Origin: Lutibacter sp.
GTDB taxonomy: Bacteria > Bacteroidota > Bacteroidia > Flavobacteriales > Flavobacteriaceae
Direction of reading: 5' to 3'
NCBI GenBank assembly: GCA_030683995.1
Contig: JAUXPH010000015.1
Coordinates: 124,001 to 188,000 of the forward strand
DNA: 64,000 nt
The notes beneath the pieces were generated by a model. That model worked only from the letters and a program-made list of their open reading frames with translations. It searched no databases and had not been told where the DNA came from. The translations under genes were made by a program, and so were the position numbers. Numbering within the stretch: position 1 is the first letter of the stretch; the number at the start of each line of letters is the position of its first letter. Below, piece by piece: positions 51,570-61,320 of this stretch.

Positions 51570-52181
51570 ATGAAAATTAAAACTGCTGATTTTGTAACCA
51601 GCAATACCGACGTCTCCAAATGCCCAAAAGAGCAAATCCCGGAGTATGCTTTCATCGGGCGGTCAAATGTTGGAAAATCTTCATTGATCAATATGATTAC
51701 CGGAAGAACCAAGTTGGCAAAAACATCAGGGAAACCGGGGAAAACCCAGCTTATCAACCACTTTAAAATTAACGAAAATTGGTTTTTGGTCGATTTGCCG
51801 GGCTACGGTTATGCACAAGTTTCAAAATCCAAACGACAAACATTTCAGGAGTTTATAAAAGATTATTTATTGCTTCGCCAACAATTGATTTGCACTTTTG
51901 TGTTGATAGATTCAAGGCTAGAACCTCAAAAAATAGATTTGGAATTTATGGAGTTTTTGGGCGAAAACAGCGTTCCGTTTTACATTGTTTTCACCAAAGC
52001 CGACAAGTTAAAACTTTCCGAATTGAACAGAAATATTCAGGTTTACAAAAAAGTGATGACCAAATCCAATTGGGAAAGTATGCCACCACATTTTGTGACT
52101 TCTGCAGTAGACACCACCGGAAAAGATGAATTGCTCAATTTAATCGACGAACTAAATCAGCAAGTAGCGACACAATCTTAA
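51570..52181 (+). CDS. yihA: Ribosome biogenesis GTPase YihA/YsxC
   Basis: FIGRSNVGKSSLINMITG; FLVDLPGYGYAQVSKSK; FTKADKL. Confidence 0.97.
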   Translation: MKIKTADFVTSNTDVSKCPKEQIPEYAFIGRSNVGKSSLINMITGRTKLAKTSGKPGKTQLINHFKINENWFLVDLPGYGYAQVSKSKRQTFQEFIKDYLLLRQQLICTFVLIDSRLEPQKIDLEFMEFLGENSVPFYIVFTKADKLKLSELNRNIQVYKKVMTKSNWESMPPHFVTSAVDTTGKDELLNLIDELNQQVATQS

Positions 52182-52183
52182 AA

Positions 52184-52873
52184 ATGGCTTCAACCAAAAA
52201 TAACCTGCAAATTTTGTTTGAAGACAACCACTTTATCATTGTCAACAAGCGATCGGGCGATATTGTTCAGGGCGATAAAACTGGAGATGAACCTTTAAGT
52301 GACGTTGTAAAATCGTATATCAAGGAAAAATACAACAAACCGGGCGCCGTTTTTTTGGGCACCGTGCATCGCCTCGACCGGCCAACCACAGGCATTGTTG
52401 TTTTTGCCAAAACTTCCAAAGCATTGGAACGTTTCAATAAAATGCTGCGCGATAAAAAAGTAAACAAAACCTATTGGGCAGTGGTTAAAAATAAACCGGC
52501 AAAAGAAGAAGATACCTTAATAAGCTACTTGATCAAGAATCCGAAAAACAACAAATCCACTTCTTATAACACCGAAATTGAAGGCAGCAAAAAAGCCGTT
52601 CTTCATTATAAAGTATTGAAATCACTGGATAATTACCACTTGTTGGAAGTCGATTTGGAAACGGGTCGCCACCACCAAATCAGGTGCCAGCTCTCCGCAA
52701 TCGGTTCGCCCATAAAAGGCGATTTAAAATATGGTTTTGACCGAAGCAATAAAGATGCAAGCATCCATTTGCACGCACATAAAATTGAGTTCATCCATCC
52801 AGTTTCCAATGAAAATATTTCCATTATTGCCCATCTGCCGAAAGATCCAATTTGGGATGCTTGTACAATGTAA
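52184..52873 (+). CDS. RluA-family pseudouridine synthase
   Basis: VHRLDRPTTGIVVFAKTSKALERFN; ETGRHHQIRCQL. Confidence 0.95.
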   Translation: MASTKNNLQILFEDNHFIIVNKRSGDIVQGDKTGDEPLSDVVKSYIKEKYNKPGAVFLGTVHRLDRPTTGIVVFAKTSKALERFNKMLRDKKVNKTYWAVVKNKPAKEEDTLISYLIKNPKNNKSTSYNTEIEGSKKAVLHYKVLKSLDNYHLLEVDLETGRHHQIRCQLSAIGSPIKGDLKYGFDRSNKDASIHLHAHKIEFIHPVSNENISIIAHLPKDPIWDACTM

Positions 52874-52916
52874 AATTGACGTTGTACGACTGAGGATTTT
52901 GAATTATTGATTAAAA

Positions 52917-54194
52917 TTAAGCCTTGTTTTTCTTATTTACAATTTCATCCAAGCATAAATTTCCCAGACTTCCTTTGTGCGTATGCACCACTTTTTTGTC
53001 TGGATTAAAAGTGCCTTCATCAATGCTTTTCCCTACAATTTTATAAGCGTCCCTAAAAGGAATTCCGCCTTGAACCAGCTTATTAACTTCCTCAACACTA
53101 AATAAATACAGGTATTTTTCATCTTCAATAATATTCGGTTTTACCTGAATATTTTTTAATGAATACGTCAACATTTCCAAACAGGATTTTAAGGTTGAAA
53201 ATGACGGAATCAATCCTTCTTTCAGCAATTGCAGATCCCGATGATAACCGCTTGGCAAATTGTTTGTGATCAAAGTAAACTCATAAGGCAAGGCCTGAAG
53301 CTTGTTGCATTTTCCCCGGATCAATTCAAAAACATCCGGATTTTTCTTGTGTGGCATAATGCTCGAACCTGTGGTCAATTCATCCGGAAAAGAGATAAAA
53401 CCAAAATTCTGGTTCATGTACAAACAAATATCCATACTCATTTTCGACAAGGTTCCTGCCACCGAACTCATTGCAAAAGCCGTTGATTTTTCTAATTTTC
53501 CCCTGCCCATTTGTGCAGCTACGGAATTGAATTTCAAGGTCTCAAAGTGTAACAATTTTGTGGTAAAATCTCTGTCGATTGGAAAGGAACTTCCGTAACC
53601 TGCTGCGGATCCCAGCGGATTTTGGTCGGCCACTTTGTACGCGGCTTTCAAAAAGTAAATATCGTCTATCAAAGTTTCGGCATAGGCTGAAAACCACAAT
53701 CCGAAAGACGAAGGCATCGCGATTTGTAAATGCGTATAACCCGGCAACAATACGTTTTTATGCTGTTCGGCCAAAGCAATTAACAAGTCGAAAAGTTCGT
53801 CTACGCCTTCATTTATTTCCTTTAAAGCGTCTTTCACAAATAAATGTACATCCACCAAAACCTGGTCGTTTCTTGATCGCGCCGTATGAATTTTTTTGCC
53901 GGTATCACCCAATTTTTCAGTAAGTAAGAACTCTATTTTAGAATGAACGTCTTCAAAAGAATCTTCAATTGTAAAGTTTCCTTCCTCAATAGTTTTTAAA
54001 ATATTTTTCAACTCAATCTCTAAATCAGCAATTTCATCATCCGTTAACAATCCAATTTTATGCAGCATTTTTGCGTGGGCAATATTCCCGATCACATCAT
54101 ATTTTGCCAAAATTAAATCGAGTTCCCTGTCGTTTCCAACGGTGAACAAATCTATTTTTTTATCGGTTGAAAAACCTTTATTCCAAAGTTTCAT
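52917..54194 (-). CDS. argH: Argininosuccinate lyase
   Basis: EDVHSKIEFLLTEKLGDTGKKIHTARSRNDQV; TTGSSIMPHKKNPDVFEL. Confidence 0.98.
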   Translation of the reverse strand: MKLWNKGFSTDKKIDLFTVGNDRELDLILAKYDVIGNIAHAKMLHKIGLLTDDEIADLEIELKNILKTIEEGNFTIEDSFEDVHSKIEFLLTEKLGDTGKKIHTARSRNDQVLVDVHLFVKDALKEINEGVDELFDLLIALAEQHKNVLLPGYTHLQIAMPSSFGLWFSAYAETLIDDIYFLKAAYKVADQNPLGSAAGYGSSFPIDRDFTTKLLHFETLKFNSVAAQMGRGKLEKSTAFAMSSVAGTLSKMSMDICLYMNQNFGFISFPDELTTGSSIMPHKKNPDVFELIRGKCNKLQALPYEFTLITNNLPSGYHRDLQLLKEGLIPSFSTLKSCLEMLTYSLKNIQVKPNIIEDEKYLYLFSVEEVNKLVQGGIPFRDAYKIVGKSIDEGTFNPDKKVVHTHKGSLGNLCLDEIVNKKNKA

Positions 54195-54221
54195 GGCTTT
54201 ATTGTTTAATCGTTTAGTTGT

Positions 54222-54312
54222 TTCCCTTCGGCTCCGCTCAGGGTGCCAAATCGTGTAATTAATTCATCATTCAAAAAATACACCCCTAACCCCTCTCAAG
54301 AGGGGAATTTAA
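54222..54312. repeat. Two REP-like repeats in the argH-argE gap
   Basis: cccttcggctccgctcagggtgcc and acccctaaCCCCTC-TCAA-GAGGGGaattt. Confidence 0.7.
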
Positions 54313-54386
54313 CGCTTTTGAATTGTTGAACTGTTTAATTTATAATCCATCATTCAAAATCCAAAATTAAATTCTTGGCATATTGA

Positions 54387-55451
54387 CTAATTAACTAGAA
54401 TTTCTTTTAATATTTTGATATACAACGCAATCCCTTCTTCAATTTCACTCACATAAATAAATTCATCGGCGGTATGTGAGCGAAAACTGTCGCCCGGACC
54501 TAATTTCAAGGACGGACAACTTAGTACGGCTTGGTCTGACAATGTTGGCGAACCGTAGGTTTTTCTGCCCAATTTAATTCCGGCTTCAACAATGGGATGG
54601 TCTTTTGGAATTGAGGATGAATTCAACCGCAACGACCTTGCTTTTACGTCACATTTTACATTCGACTGCACAATTTCTAATACTTCCTGGTTGCTGTAAG
54701 CATCAGTAACCCGCACATCCACCACAAAATTGCAAGTGGCCGGAATAACGTTGTGCTGATTTCCGGCATTGATTTGCGTTACGGTCATTTTTACCTTTCC
54801 CAACATTTCCGATTCCTTCGGAAATTCAAAATTTTGAAACCAATGAACATCTTCAATCGCTTTATAAATGGCATTGTCTCCAATTCCGTGCGCTGCGTGC
54901 CCCGAAGTTCCTTTCGCTTCGCAGTCCAAAACCAACAAACCTTTTTCTGCGATGGCCAAGTGCATTAAGGTTGGTTCGCCTATAATGGCAAAATCGATGG
55001 GCGGAATAATTTGCAACATACTGTTCAATCCGTTCATCCCCGAACTTTCCTCTTCAGCAGAAGCCACCATCACCACATTGTAATTTAAATCGTTCCTCTC
55101 GTAAAAATAAGTAAAAGTCGCCAACAGGGAAACCAAACTTCCGCCGGCATCGTTGCTTCCCAATCCGTACAGTTTTCCGTCCAAAACTTCAGGATTATAA
55201 GGATCTTTTGTGTACCCTTTATTCGGTTTTACGGTGTCGTGATGCGAGTTTAACAAGATCGTTTTTTTGGAAGCATCGAAATACTTATTTTTTGCCCAAA
55301 CATTGTGTTTGTCACTTTCAAAATTGATGTTGTGATTGGAAAACCACTGCATCATTAACTGCGCAGTTTCTTTTTCCTCTCCTGAAAAAGATTGGGTTGC
55401 AATTAAATTTTTAAGCAGTGTTAAGGCTTCCTTTGTTAGCTCGTTTATCAT
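54387..55451 (-). CDS. argE: M20 metallohydrolase, acyl-ornithine deacylase (ArgE-like)
   Basis: LLNSHHDTVKP; SNDAGGSLVSL; SAEEESSGMNG; genomic context. Confidence 0.88.
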   Translation of the reverse strand: MINELTKEALTLLKNLIATQSFSGEEKETAQLMMQWFSNHNINFESDKHNVWAKNKYFDASKKTILLNSHHDTVKPNKGYTKDPYNPEVLDGKLYGLGSNDAGGSLVSLLATFTYFYERNDLNYNVVMVASAEEESSGMNGLNSMLQIIPPIDFAIIGEPTLMHLAIAEKGLLVLDCEAKGTSGHAAHGIGDNAIYKAIEDVHWFQNFEFPKESEMLGKVKMTVTQINAGNQHNVIPATCNFVVDVRVTDAYSNQEVLEIVQSNVKCDVKARSLRLNSSSIPKDHPIVEAGIKLGRKTYGSPTLSDQAVLSCPSLKLGPGDSFRSHTADEFIYVSEIEEGIALYIKILKEILVN

Positions 55452-55532
55452 TTATTATTAGTTTCTAAATTTATAATATGCTTTAAAAAAACTGTTTATC
55501 AGAAATTAAAACTTTTCTTTTCTAAAATTCAC

Positions 55533-55586
55533 AACATCACTGTTACACGAAGGTTCACAAAGAATCACAGAGTTGCACAAAGAAAT
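55533..55586. repeat. CACAAAG-type degenerate intergenic repeat
   Basis: cactgttacacgaaggttcacaaagaatcacagagttgcacaaagaa. Confidence 0.6.
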
Positions 55587-55600
55587 ATATTTATAATAAT

Positions 55601-56395
55601 TCAACTTAAATAATCAATTGTTAATGTTGTATGCAAATTATTTGTTTTTTGAATGAGCGAAGCATCGCCAATGTTCACTTTTTTCACCCCTTTTTTTAGT
55701 GCGTTAAAACAATTGTGAAGCTTGGGAATCATTCCTTCTGAAATAATCCCTTCTTCAATTAATTGTTCATATTTATTTAAATTAATATGTTGAATGACCG
55801 AATTTTTATCGGCAATGTTTTCCAATACACCTTTCAATTCAAAAATATAATTCAATTCCACTTCATAAAAATCGCTCATCGCAATGGCCATTTCAGAAGC
55901 AATCGTATCGGCGTTAGTGTTTAATAATTGTCCGTTCTTGTCGTGCGTAATCGCGCAAAAAACCGGCGTCACTTTATTTTGCAACAACACCTTTATAAAT
56001 CCGGAATTAATCGCATCCACATCGCCCGCAAACCCGTAATCAACCTCAGCAACGATTCTTTTGTGCGCCAAAATGCAATTGGCATCGGCACCCGACAAAC
56101 CCAACGCATTGCAGTTCATTTTTTGTAATTGCGCCGTAATTTTTTTGTTCAGCAATCCGGCATACACCATGGTCACCACTTCCAAAGTCGCTTCATCGGT
56201 CACCCTTCTTCCCGCAACCATTTTTGGCTGTAAACCCATTGCTTCAGAAATTTCGGTTGCCCTTTTTCCGCCGCCGTGGACCAGAATTTTTGGAGCATCC
56301 AATTCGGCAAAATCTTTTAAAAATGAAATTAGGGCCACTTCATCATTGATGATGTTTCCGCCAATTTTCACTATTTTGAGCTTACTTTTTTTCAT
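55601..56395 (-). CDS. argB: Acylglutamate kinase
   Basis: IVKIGGNIINDE; LVHGGGKRATEISEAMG; GLLNKKITAQLQ. Confidence 0.95.
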   Translation of the reverse strand: MKKSKLKIVKIGGNIINDEVALISFLKDFAELDAPKILVHGGGKRATEISEAMGLQPKMVAGRRVTDEATLEVVTMVYAGLLNKKITAQLQKMNCNALGLSGADANCILAHKRIVAEVDYGFAGDVDAINSGFIKVLLQNKVTPVFCAITHDKNGQLLNTNADTIASEMAIAMSDFYEVELNYIFELKGVLENIADKNSVIQHINLNKYEQLIEEGIISEGMIPKLHNCFNALKKGVKKVNIGDASLIQKTNNLHTTLTIDYLS

Positions 56396-56408
56396 TTTTA
56401 TGATTTAA

Positions 56409-56463
56409 CCTCTCGACTGCGCTCGAGGAGACGTTTGTCAGGTCGAGCGAACTCGAGACCTCT
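56409..56463. repeat. TCGAG-rich REP-like element in the argB-argF gap
   Basis: ctctcgactgcgctcgaggagacgtttgtcaggtcgagcgaactcgagacctc. Confidence 0.75.
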
Positions 56464-56465
56464 TT

Positions 56466-57413
56466 TTAATTATTCTCCAATATTTTCTTCAACACAATTT
56501 GCGCTGAATATGTTCTGTTATTCGCCTGTTGAATCACTATGGAATTCTCGGAATCAATCACTTCATCAGCAACAATAACGTTTCTTCGAACGGGCAAACA
56601 ATGCATAAATTTCGCGTTGTTCGTCAGTTTCATTTTTTCTGAAGTAATTGTCCACGCGCTGTCCGAATTCATAACCCTTCCATAATCTTTAAAAGAACTC
56701 CAATTTTTGACATACACAAAATCGGCATTTTCAAATGCTTTTTCCTGATTGTGTTCTATGGTCGAATTTTTGGTGATTTCAGGATCCAGCTCATAACCTT
56801 CGGGATGCGTAATCACAAAATCAGCTTCCTGCAATTGCATCATTTCCACAAAAGAATTTGCCACTGCGTGTGGCAACGCTTTTGGATGCGGCGCCCAGGA
56901 CAACACTACTTTTGGTTTGTGCGCGGGTTTAAATTCTTCCATCGTAATGGCATCAGCCAAAGCCTGCAACGGATGTCCGGTTGCGCTTTCCATATTTACT
57001 ACCGGAATTCCGGCGTATTTTTTAAAGCTGCTAATCACAATTTCCGCCTGGTCTTTTTCTTTATCTGTAAGCGATGCAAAAGCCCTGATGGCCACAATAT
57101 CGCAATATTGCGCAATCACTTTGGCCGCTTCTTTTACGTGTTCCGATTTTGAGCCATCCATAATGGCGCCATCTTCATATTCCAACTCCCAGCCTTCACT
57201 GCCAAAATTCATCACTATCACCTTCATTCCCAGATTTTGAGCAGCTTTTTGTGTGCTTAAACGCGTGCGCAAACTGTTGTTAAAAAACAACATACAAATC
57301 GTTTTGCCTTCGCCTAAAGCTTTGTTTTGCAGCGGATTTTTCTTGATTTCAAGCGCTTCCTGAACCGCTTTTTGCAGATTTCCAAGATCGTTTATATTGG
57401 TAAAATGTATCAT
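56466..57413 (-). CDS. argF': N-acyl-L-ornithine carbamoyltransferase (ArgF')
   Basis: FFNNSLRTRLSTQKAAQNLGM; MDGSKSEHVKEAAKVI; MHCLPVRRNVIV. Confidence 0.92.
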   Translation of the reverse strand: MIHFTNINDLGNLQKAVQEALEIKKNPLQNKALGEGKTICMLFFNNSLRTRLSTQKAAQNLGMKVIVMNFGSEGWELEYEDGAIMDGSKSEHVKEAAKVIAQYCDIVAIRAFASLTDKEKDQAEIVISSFKKYAGIPVVNMESATGHPLQALADAITMEEFKPAHKPKVVLSWAPHPKALPHAVANSFVEMMQLQEADFVITHPEGYELDPEITKNSTIEHNQEKAFENADFVYVKNWSSFKDYGRVMNSDSAWTITSEKMKLTNNAKFMHCLPVRRNVIVADEVIDSENSIVIQQANNRTYSAQIVLKKILENN

Positions 57414-58192
57414 TTTAAAGTGATTTTTGTGAAAACAGATTTATTTTGAATGGCATCAATCATAAAATTATCATTTAAGCCATTGAGAATCCACGTTTCT
57501 ATATTGGCATTTTGGGCGATTTCCGCGGCCTCAATTTTTGAAATCATTCCGCCTGTTCCTCCTGATGAAATGGTTTTTTCAGCTTCCTTTTTCAGCGATT
57601 GAATGTCGGAAGTTTCCAAAATCGTTTTTTCATGGTGATTGTGCATCGATTCTTTCGTGTAAATCCCATGGGTGTTGGTGGCTATAATCAATAAATCAGC
57701 TTGTAACAATGCCGCGGTTAAAGCCGACAATTTATCGTTGTCGCCAAATTTAATTTCATCGGTGGCAACGGTGTCATTTTCATTGATAATAGGAATGTAA
57801 TTGTTTTCAACTAAAACATTGATGGTATTCACAATATTTATTTTAGATTGTTCTTTTTCAAAATCGGAATACGACAGCAAACATTGGGAAGTAAGCAATC
57901 CCAATTCCCTGAAACATTCCTGGTAAATTCGCATTAAATGCGGCTGTCCGATCGATGCCAACGCCTGTTTTACGTTTATTTTTTTTCCGTTGCTTTCCAG
58001 TTTCACAAACTGTTTTGCCACCGCAATGGCGCCGGAACTCACAATCACAAATTCATAATCGTCCTGTAAACGGGCAATTTGTTTTGCAATATCTTCCATT
58101 TTGCCTCTGGAGATGTTGTCGCTCTCTTTGGTCAGCACATTTGTGCCGATTTTCAACAATATTCTTTTCTTACCTAATTTGCCCATTTCCAT
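57410..58192 (-). CDS. proB: Glutamate 5-kinase (short form, no PUA domain)
   Basis: RILLKIGTNVLTKESDNISRGKMEDIAKQI; VSSGAIAVAKQF; NENDTVATDEIKFGDNDKLSALTA. Confidence 0.95.
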   Translation of the reverse strand: MEMGKLGKKRILLKIGTNVLTKESDNISRGKMEDIAKQIARLQDDYEFVIVSSGAIAVAKQFVKLESNGKKINVKQALASIGQPHLMRIYQECFRELGLLTSQCLLSYSDFEKEQSKINIVNTINVLVENNYIPIINENDTVATDEIKFGDNDKLSALTAALLQADLLIIATNTHGIYTKESMHNHHEKTILETSDIQSLKKEAEKTISSGGTGGMISKIEAAEIAQNANIETWILNGLNDNFMIDAIQNKSVFTKITLK

Positions 58193-59366
58193 ATATATAC
58201 CACTTGTTAGTCACTAAATGTTGCAGTCCCATCGGACCTCTGTGATGCAGTTTATCGGTGCTTATCGCCAATTCTCCGCCCAAACCAAACTGTCCGCCAT
58301 CCGTAAAACGCGTCGACGCATTTTGGTAAACTGCTGCCGAATCAACCGATTCCATAAATATTTGGGCTGTTTCACTGTTTTTGGTAATGATCACTGCCGA
58401 ATGACCGCCTCCGTACTTGTTGATTTTTTCAATGGCTTCTTCGGATGAATTTACGCTTCCCAAAACAATTTTATAATCCAAAAACTCTTCAAACCAAACG
58501 GATTCATCTGTAAAAGCAGCAACATTTTTAAAAGTTGACAATGCATTATCACCCAAAATTTTAACATTGAATTCCAATAATGCAACAATCAGTTTTTCAA
58601 TGAATATTTCTTTATTCGGCAAATTTGAATTGATCAACACTTTGTCGGCCGCGTTGCAGGCCGATATTTTTGTGATTTTTGCGTTGAGAATTACTTTTAG
58701 CGCTATTTCTAAATCAGCATCCTTGTCCACATACATAAAATTATTGCCGCGACCGCTCACAATCACCGGACAAGTGGCGTATTGTTTCACAAAGTCGATT
58801 AAATTTTCACCCCCGCGCGGCACAATCAAATCCACTTTTTGGGTTGGATGTTGCAAAAACGCCTGCGTTTCTGTTCTGTTATAATTTAAATATTCAAACC
58901 AATCGCCTGGAATATTGTTTTCTCCCAAGGCCTTGTGCCACAAATCCACAATCATTAAATTTGAATTTACCGACTCTTTTCCGCCTTTCAACAAGATTTT
59001 ATTTCCCGATTTAAAGGCAATTCCGGCCGCTTCAACAGTAACATCTGGCCTTGATTCATAAATGATTAAAACCGTACCGAATGGCGCTGTTTTATTGGTG
59101 ATTTTCATTCCGTTTTCATGGGTGAAATGATACAATTCTTTCCCAACCGGATCCACATCAGCCACCAATTGCTTCAGCGACAAAATCATTTCCTTAATTT
59201 TTGCTTCATCCACTTTTAAACGGTCGGCCATCGCCAAATCATTGCCCGTATAATTATTAACGTCCGTTTTATTGGCCTCCAGCAAAGCCAATTTTTCACC
59301 TTCAATCAATGCTGCCATCGATAGCAAAACGGCGTTTTTTTGTTGTGAAGTCAGAGCAATGTTCAT
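58170..59366 (-). CDS. proA: Glutamate-5-semialdehyde dehydrogenase
   Basis: APFGTVLIIYESRPDVTVEAAGIAFKSGN; ASTRFTDGGQFGLGGELAIST. Confidence 0.97.
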   Translation of the reverse strand: MNIALTSQQKNAVLLSMAALIEGEKLALLEANKTDVNNYTGNDLAMADRLKVDEAKIKEMILSLKQLVADVDPVGKELYHFTHENGMKITNKTAPFGTVLIIYESRPDVTVEAAGIAFKSGNKILLKGGKESVNSNLMIVDLWHKALGENNIPGDWFEYLNYNRTETQAFLQHPTQKVDLIVPRGGENLIDFVKQYATCPVIVSGRGNNFMYVDKDADLEIALKVILNAKITKISACNAADKVLINSNLPNKEIFIEKLIVALLEFNVKILGDNALSTFKNVAAFTDESVWFEEFLDYKIVLGSVNSSEEAIEKINKYGGGHSAVIITKNSETAQIFMESVDSAAVYQNASTRFTDGGQFGLGGELAISTDKLHHRGPMGLQHLVTNKWYIYGNGQIR

Positions 59367-60493
59367 CAGATTAAAATTTCTTTCAAAGCGTTTATAAAAA
59401 TATCGATGTGCTCTTTTTTGGCACTTAAAGGCGGCAAAATTCTGAGCAGGTTTTTATTGTTTGATCCACCGGTAAAAATAAGCTTGTCGAAAATGAGTTT
59501 TTTTCGCAATTCGCCCACTTCAAAATCGAATTCCACGCCCAGCATCAAACCTTTTCCTTTTACTTTTTTAATTTGGGGAACCGTTTTAATTTCTTCAGAA
59601 AAATATTGGAAAACTTCATTCACATTGTCCATCAATTTCTCTTTTTCAATAATATCCAAAACAGCAATTCCTGCTGCGCAAGCCAAATGATTTCCGCCAA
59701 ATGTTGTACCCAACATGCCGTATTTGGCTTTGTATTTATCGGCAATCAACACGCCGCCAATGGGAAATCCGTTGCCCATTCCTTTTGCCGTGGTGATCAC
59801 ATCAGGCTGAATATGGTGGTGCTGAAAAGCGAAAAATTTTCCGCTTCTTCCATAACCCGATTGCACTTCATCTAAAATCAGCAATACGCCATTTTCATTA
59901 CATTCCCTCTGAACTTCCTGAAAAAACGCAGTAGTTCCTTCATCCAAACCGCCAACCCCCTGAATTCCCTCAATGATTACGGCAGCCACATCTCCTTTTC
60001 CAATTTCGTGAATCACCAACTCAATATCATTCAACGGCAAAAAAGTCACTTTTTGCTGCAAATTTATGGGAGCGTTTATCGAGGCATTGTCGGTTACCGC
60101 CACCGCTGCGGATGTTCTTCCGTGAAACGCATTTTTAAAAGCGATTATCGTGCTTTTTCCGGTTTCAAATGAAGCCAGTTTTAGCGCATTTTCGATCGCT
60201 TCGGCACCAGAATTACACAAAAACAAGTTGTAATTTTCACAACCCGATAATTTTCCCAATTTATGGGCCAATTCCTGTTGAAGCGGATTGACAATTGAAT
60301 TGGAATAAAATCCGATTTTAGTCAGTTGTTCGCTCAAGGATTTTACATATTCGGGATGCGAATGTCCGATAGAAATGACACCGTGGCCGCCGTAAAAATC
60401 CAAATATTTTGTATTGTTTTCATCCCAAACATAAACGCCTTCTGCCTTTACTGGCGTTACGTTGTAGAGCGGATAAACATCAAATAATTCCAT
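59366..60493 (-). CDS. argD: Acylornithine aminotransferase
   Basis: NSGAEAIENALKLA; ILDEVQSGYGRSGKFFAFQHH; TTAKGMGNGFPIG. Confidence 0.94.
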   Translation of the reverse strand: MELFDVYPLYNVTPVKAEGVYVWDENNTKYLDFYGGHGVISIGHSHPEYVKSLSEQLTKIGFYSNSIVNPLQQELAHKLGKLSGCENYNLFLCNSGAEAIENALKLASFETGKSTIIAFKNAFHGRTSAAVAVTDNASINAPINLQQKVTFLPLNDIELVIHEIGKGDVAAVIIEGIQGVGGLDEGTTAFFQEVQRECNENGVLLILDEVQSGYGRSGKFFAFQHHHIQPDVITTAKGMGNGFPIGGVLIADKYKAKYGMLGTTFGGNHLACAAGIAVLDIIEKEKLMDNVNEVFQYFSEEIKTVPQIKKVKGKGLMLGVEFDFEVGELRKKLIFDKLIFTGGSNNKNLLRILPPLSAKKEHIDIFINALKEILI

Positions 60494-60503
60494 TTTTTAT
60501 GTT

Positions 60504-61298
60504 TTAAATCTGATTTATTTTTTCAAAGGAAGTGATCAAACCTTTGATTAAAGATGAACTCAGTCCCTGATGTTCCATTTCATTCAAGCCTTCAATTGTA
60601 CAGCCGCTTGGCGTGGTCACTTTGTCTATTTCCTGCTCGGGATGGTTGCCCGATTGTATCAACAGACTCGCCGCACCTAAACAGGTATGCATTGCCAGTT
60701 CCTGCGCTTCTTTGGCGTCAAATCCCAACTGAATCGCGCCTTGTGAAGTTGCCCTGATCAACCGCATCCAAAATGCGATGCCGCTGGCGCAAATCACGGT
60801 GGCGGATTGCATTAATTTTTCTTCAATGCAAAGTGTTTTTCCCAATGAATTAAATATGGTTTTGGCCAATTCAATATTTTCCATGCCTTTTTGGTTGGCA
60901 CTGATGCAAGTCATCGATTTCCCAACCGAAATTGCCGTATTTGGCATTGACCTGATGATTGCTGTATCTGATCCCAAAAAACTTTCAATCTCTTCAATTT
61001 TTCGGCCGGTTACCGTTGAAATAATGGTGTGTTTCTTCGGATTTACAACCTCTTTTATTTCTTCCAGCACCGTTTGCAACTGTTTTGGCTGCACAGAAAT
61101 AATGACGATATCCGAAGATCGGACGGCTTTTTTGTTTTCCGTAGAAATTTTAACATTCGGCAGTTTTTCCCAAGAACTTAAAGAAGACGTGTCTCTTTTT
61201 GTTAAATACAAATTCTTTACCTTAAAATCTTTTTGCGTTAAAATTCCGATTGCGATGGAATACCCTAAATTTCCTGCGCCGATGATTGCTATTTTCAT
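60504..61298 (-). CDS. proC: Pyrroline-5-carboxylate reductase
   Basis: IAIIGAGNLGYSIAIGIL; MPNTAISVGKSMTCI; TTPSGCTIEGLNEMEHQG. Confidence 0.96.
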   Translation of the reverse strand: MKIAIIGAGNLGYSIAIGILTQKDFKVKNLYLTKRDTSSLSSWEKLPNVKISTENKKAVRSSDIVIISVQPKQLQTVLEEIKEVVNPKKHTIISTVTGRKIEEIESFLGSDTAIIRSMPNTAISVGKSMTCISANQKGMENIELAKTIFNSLGKTLCIEEKLMQSATVICASGIAFWMRLIRATSQGAIQLGFDAKEAQELAMHTCLGAASLLIQSGNHPEQEIDKVTTPSGCTIEGLNEMEHQGLSSSLIKGLITSFEKINQI

Positions 61299-61320
61299 TT
61301 CCTATTTCTATTTATATCTT

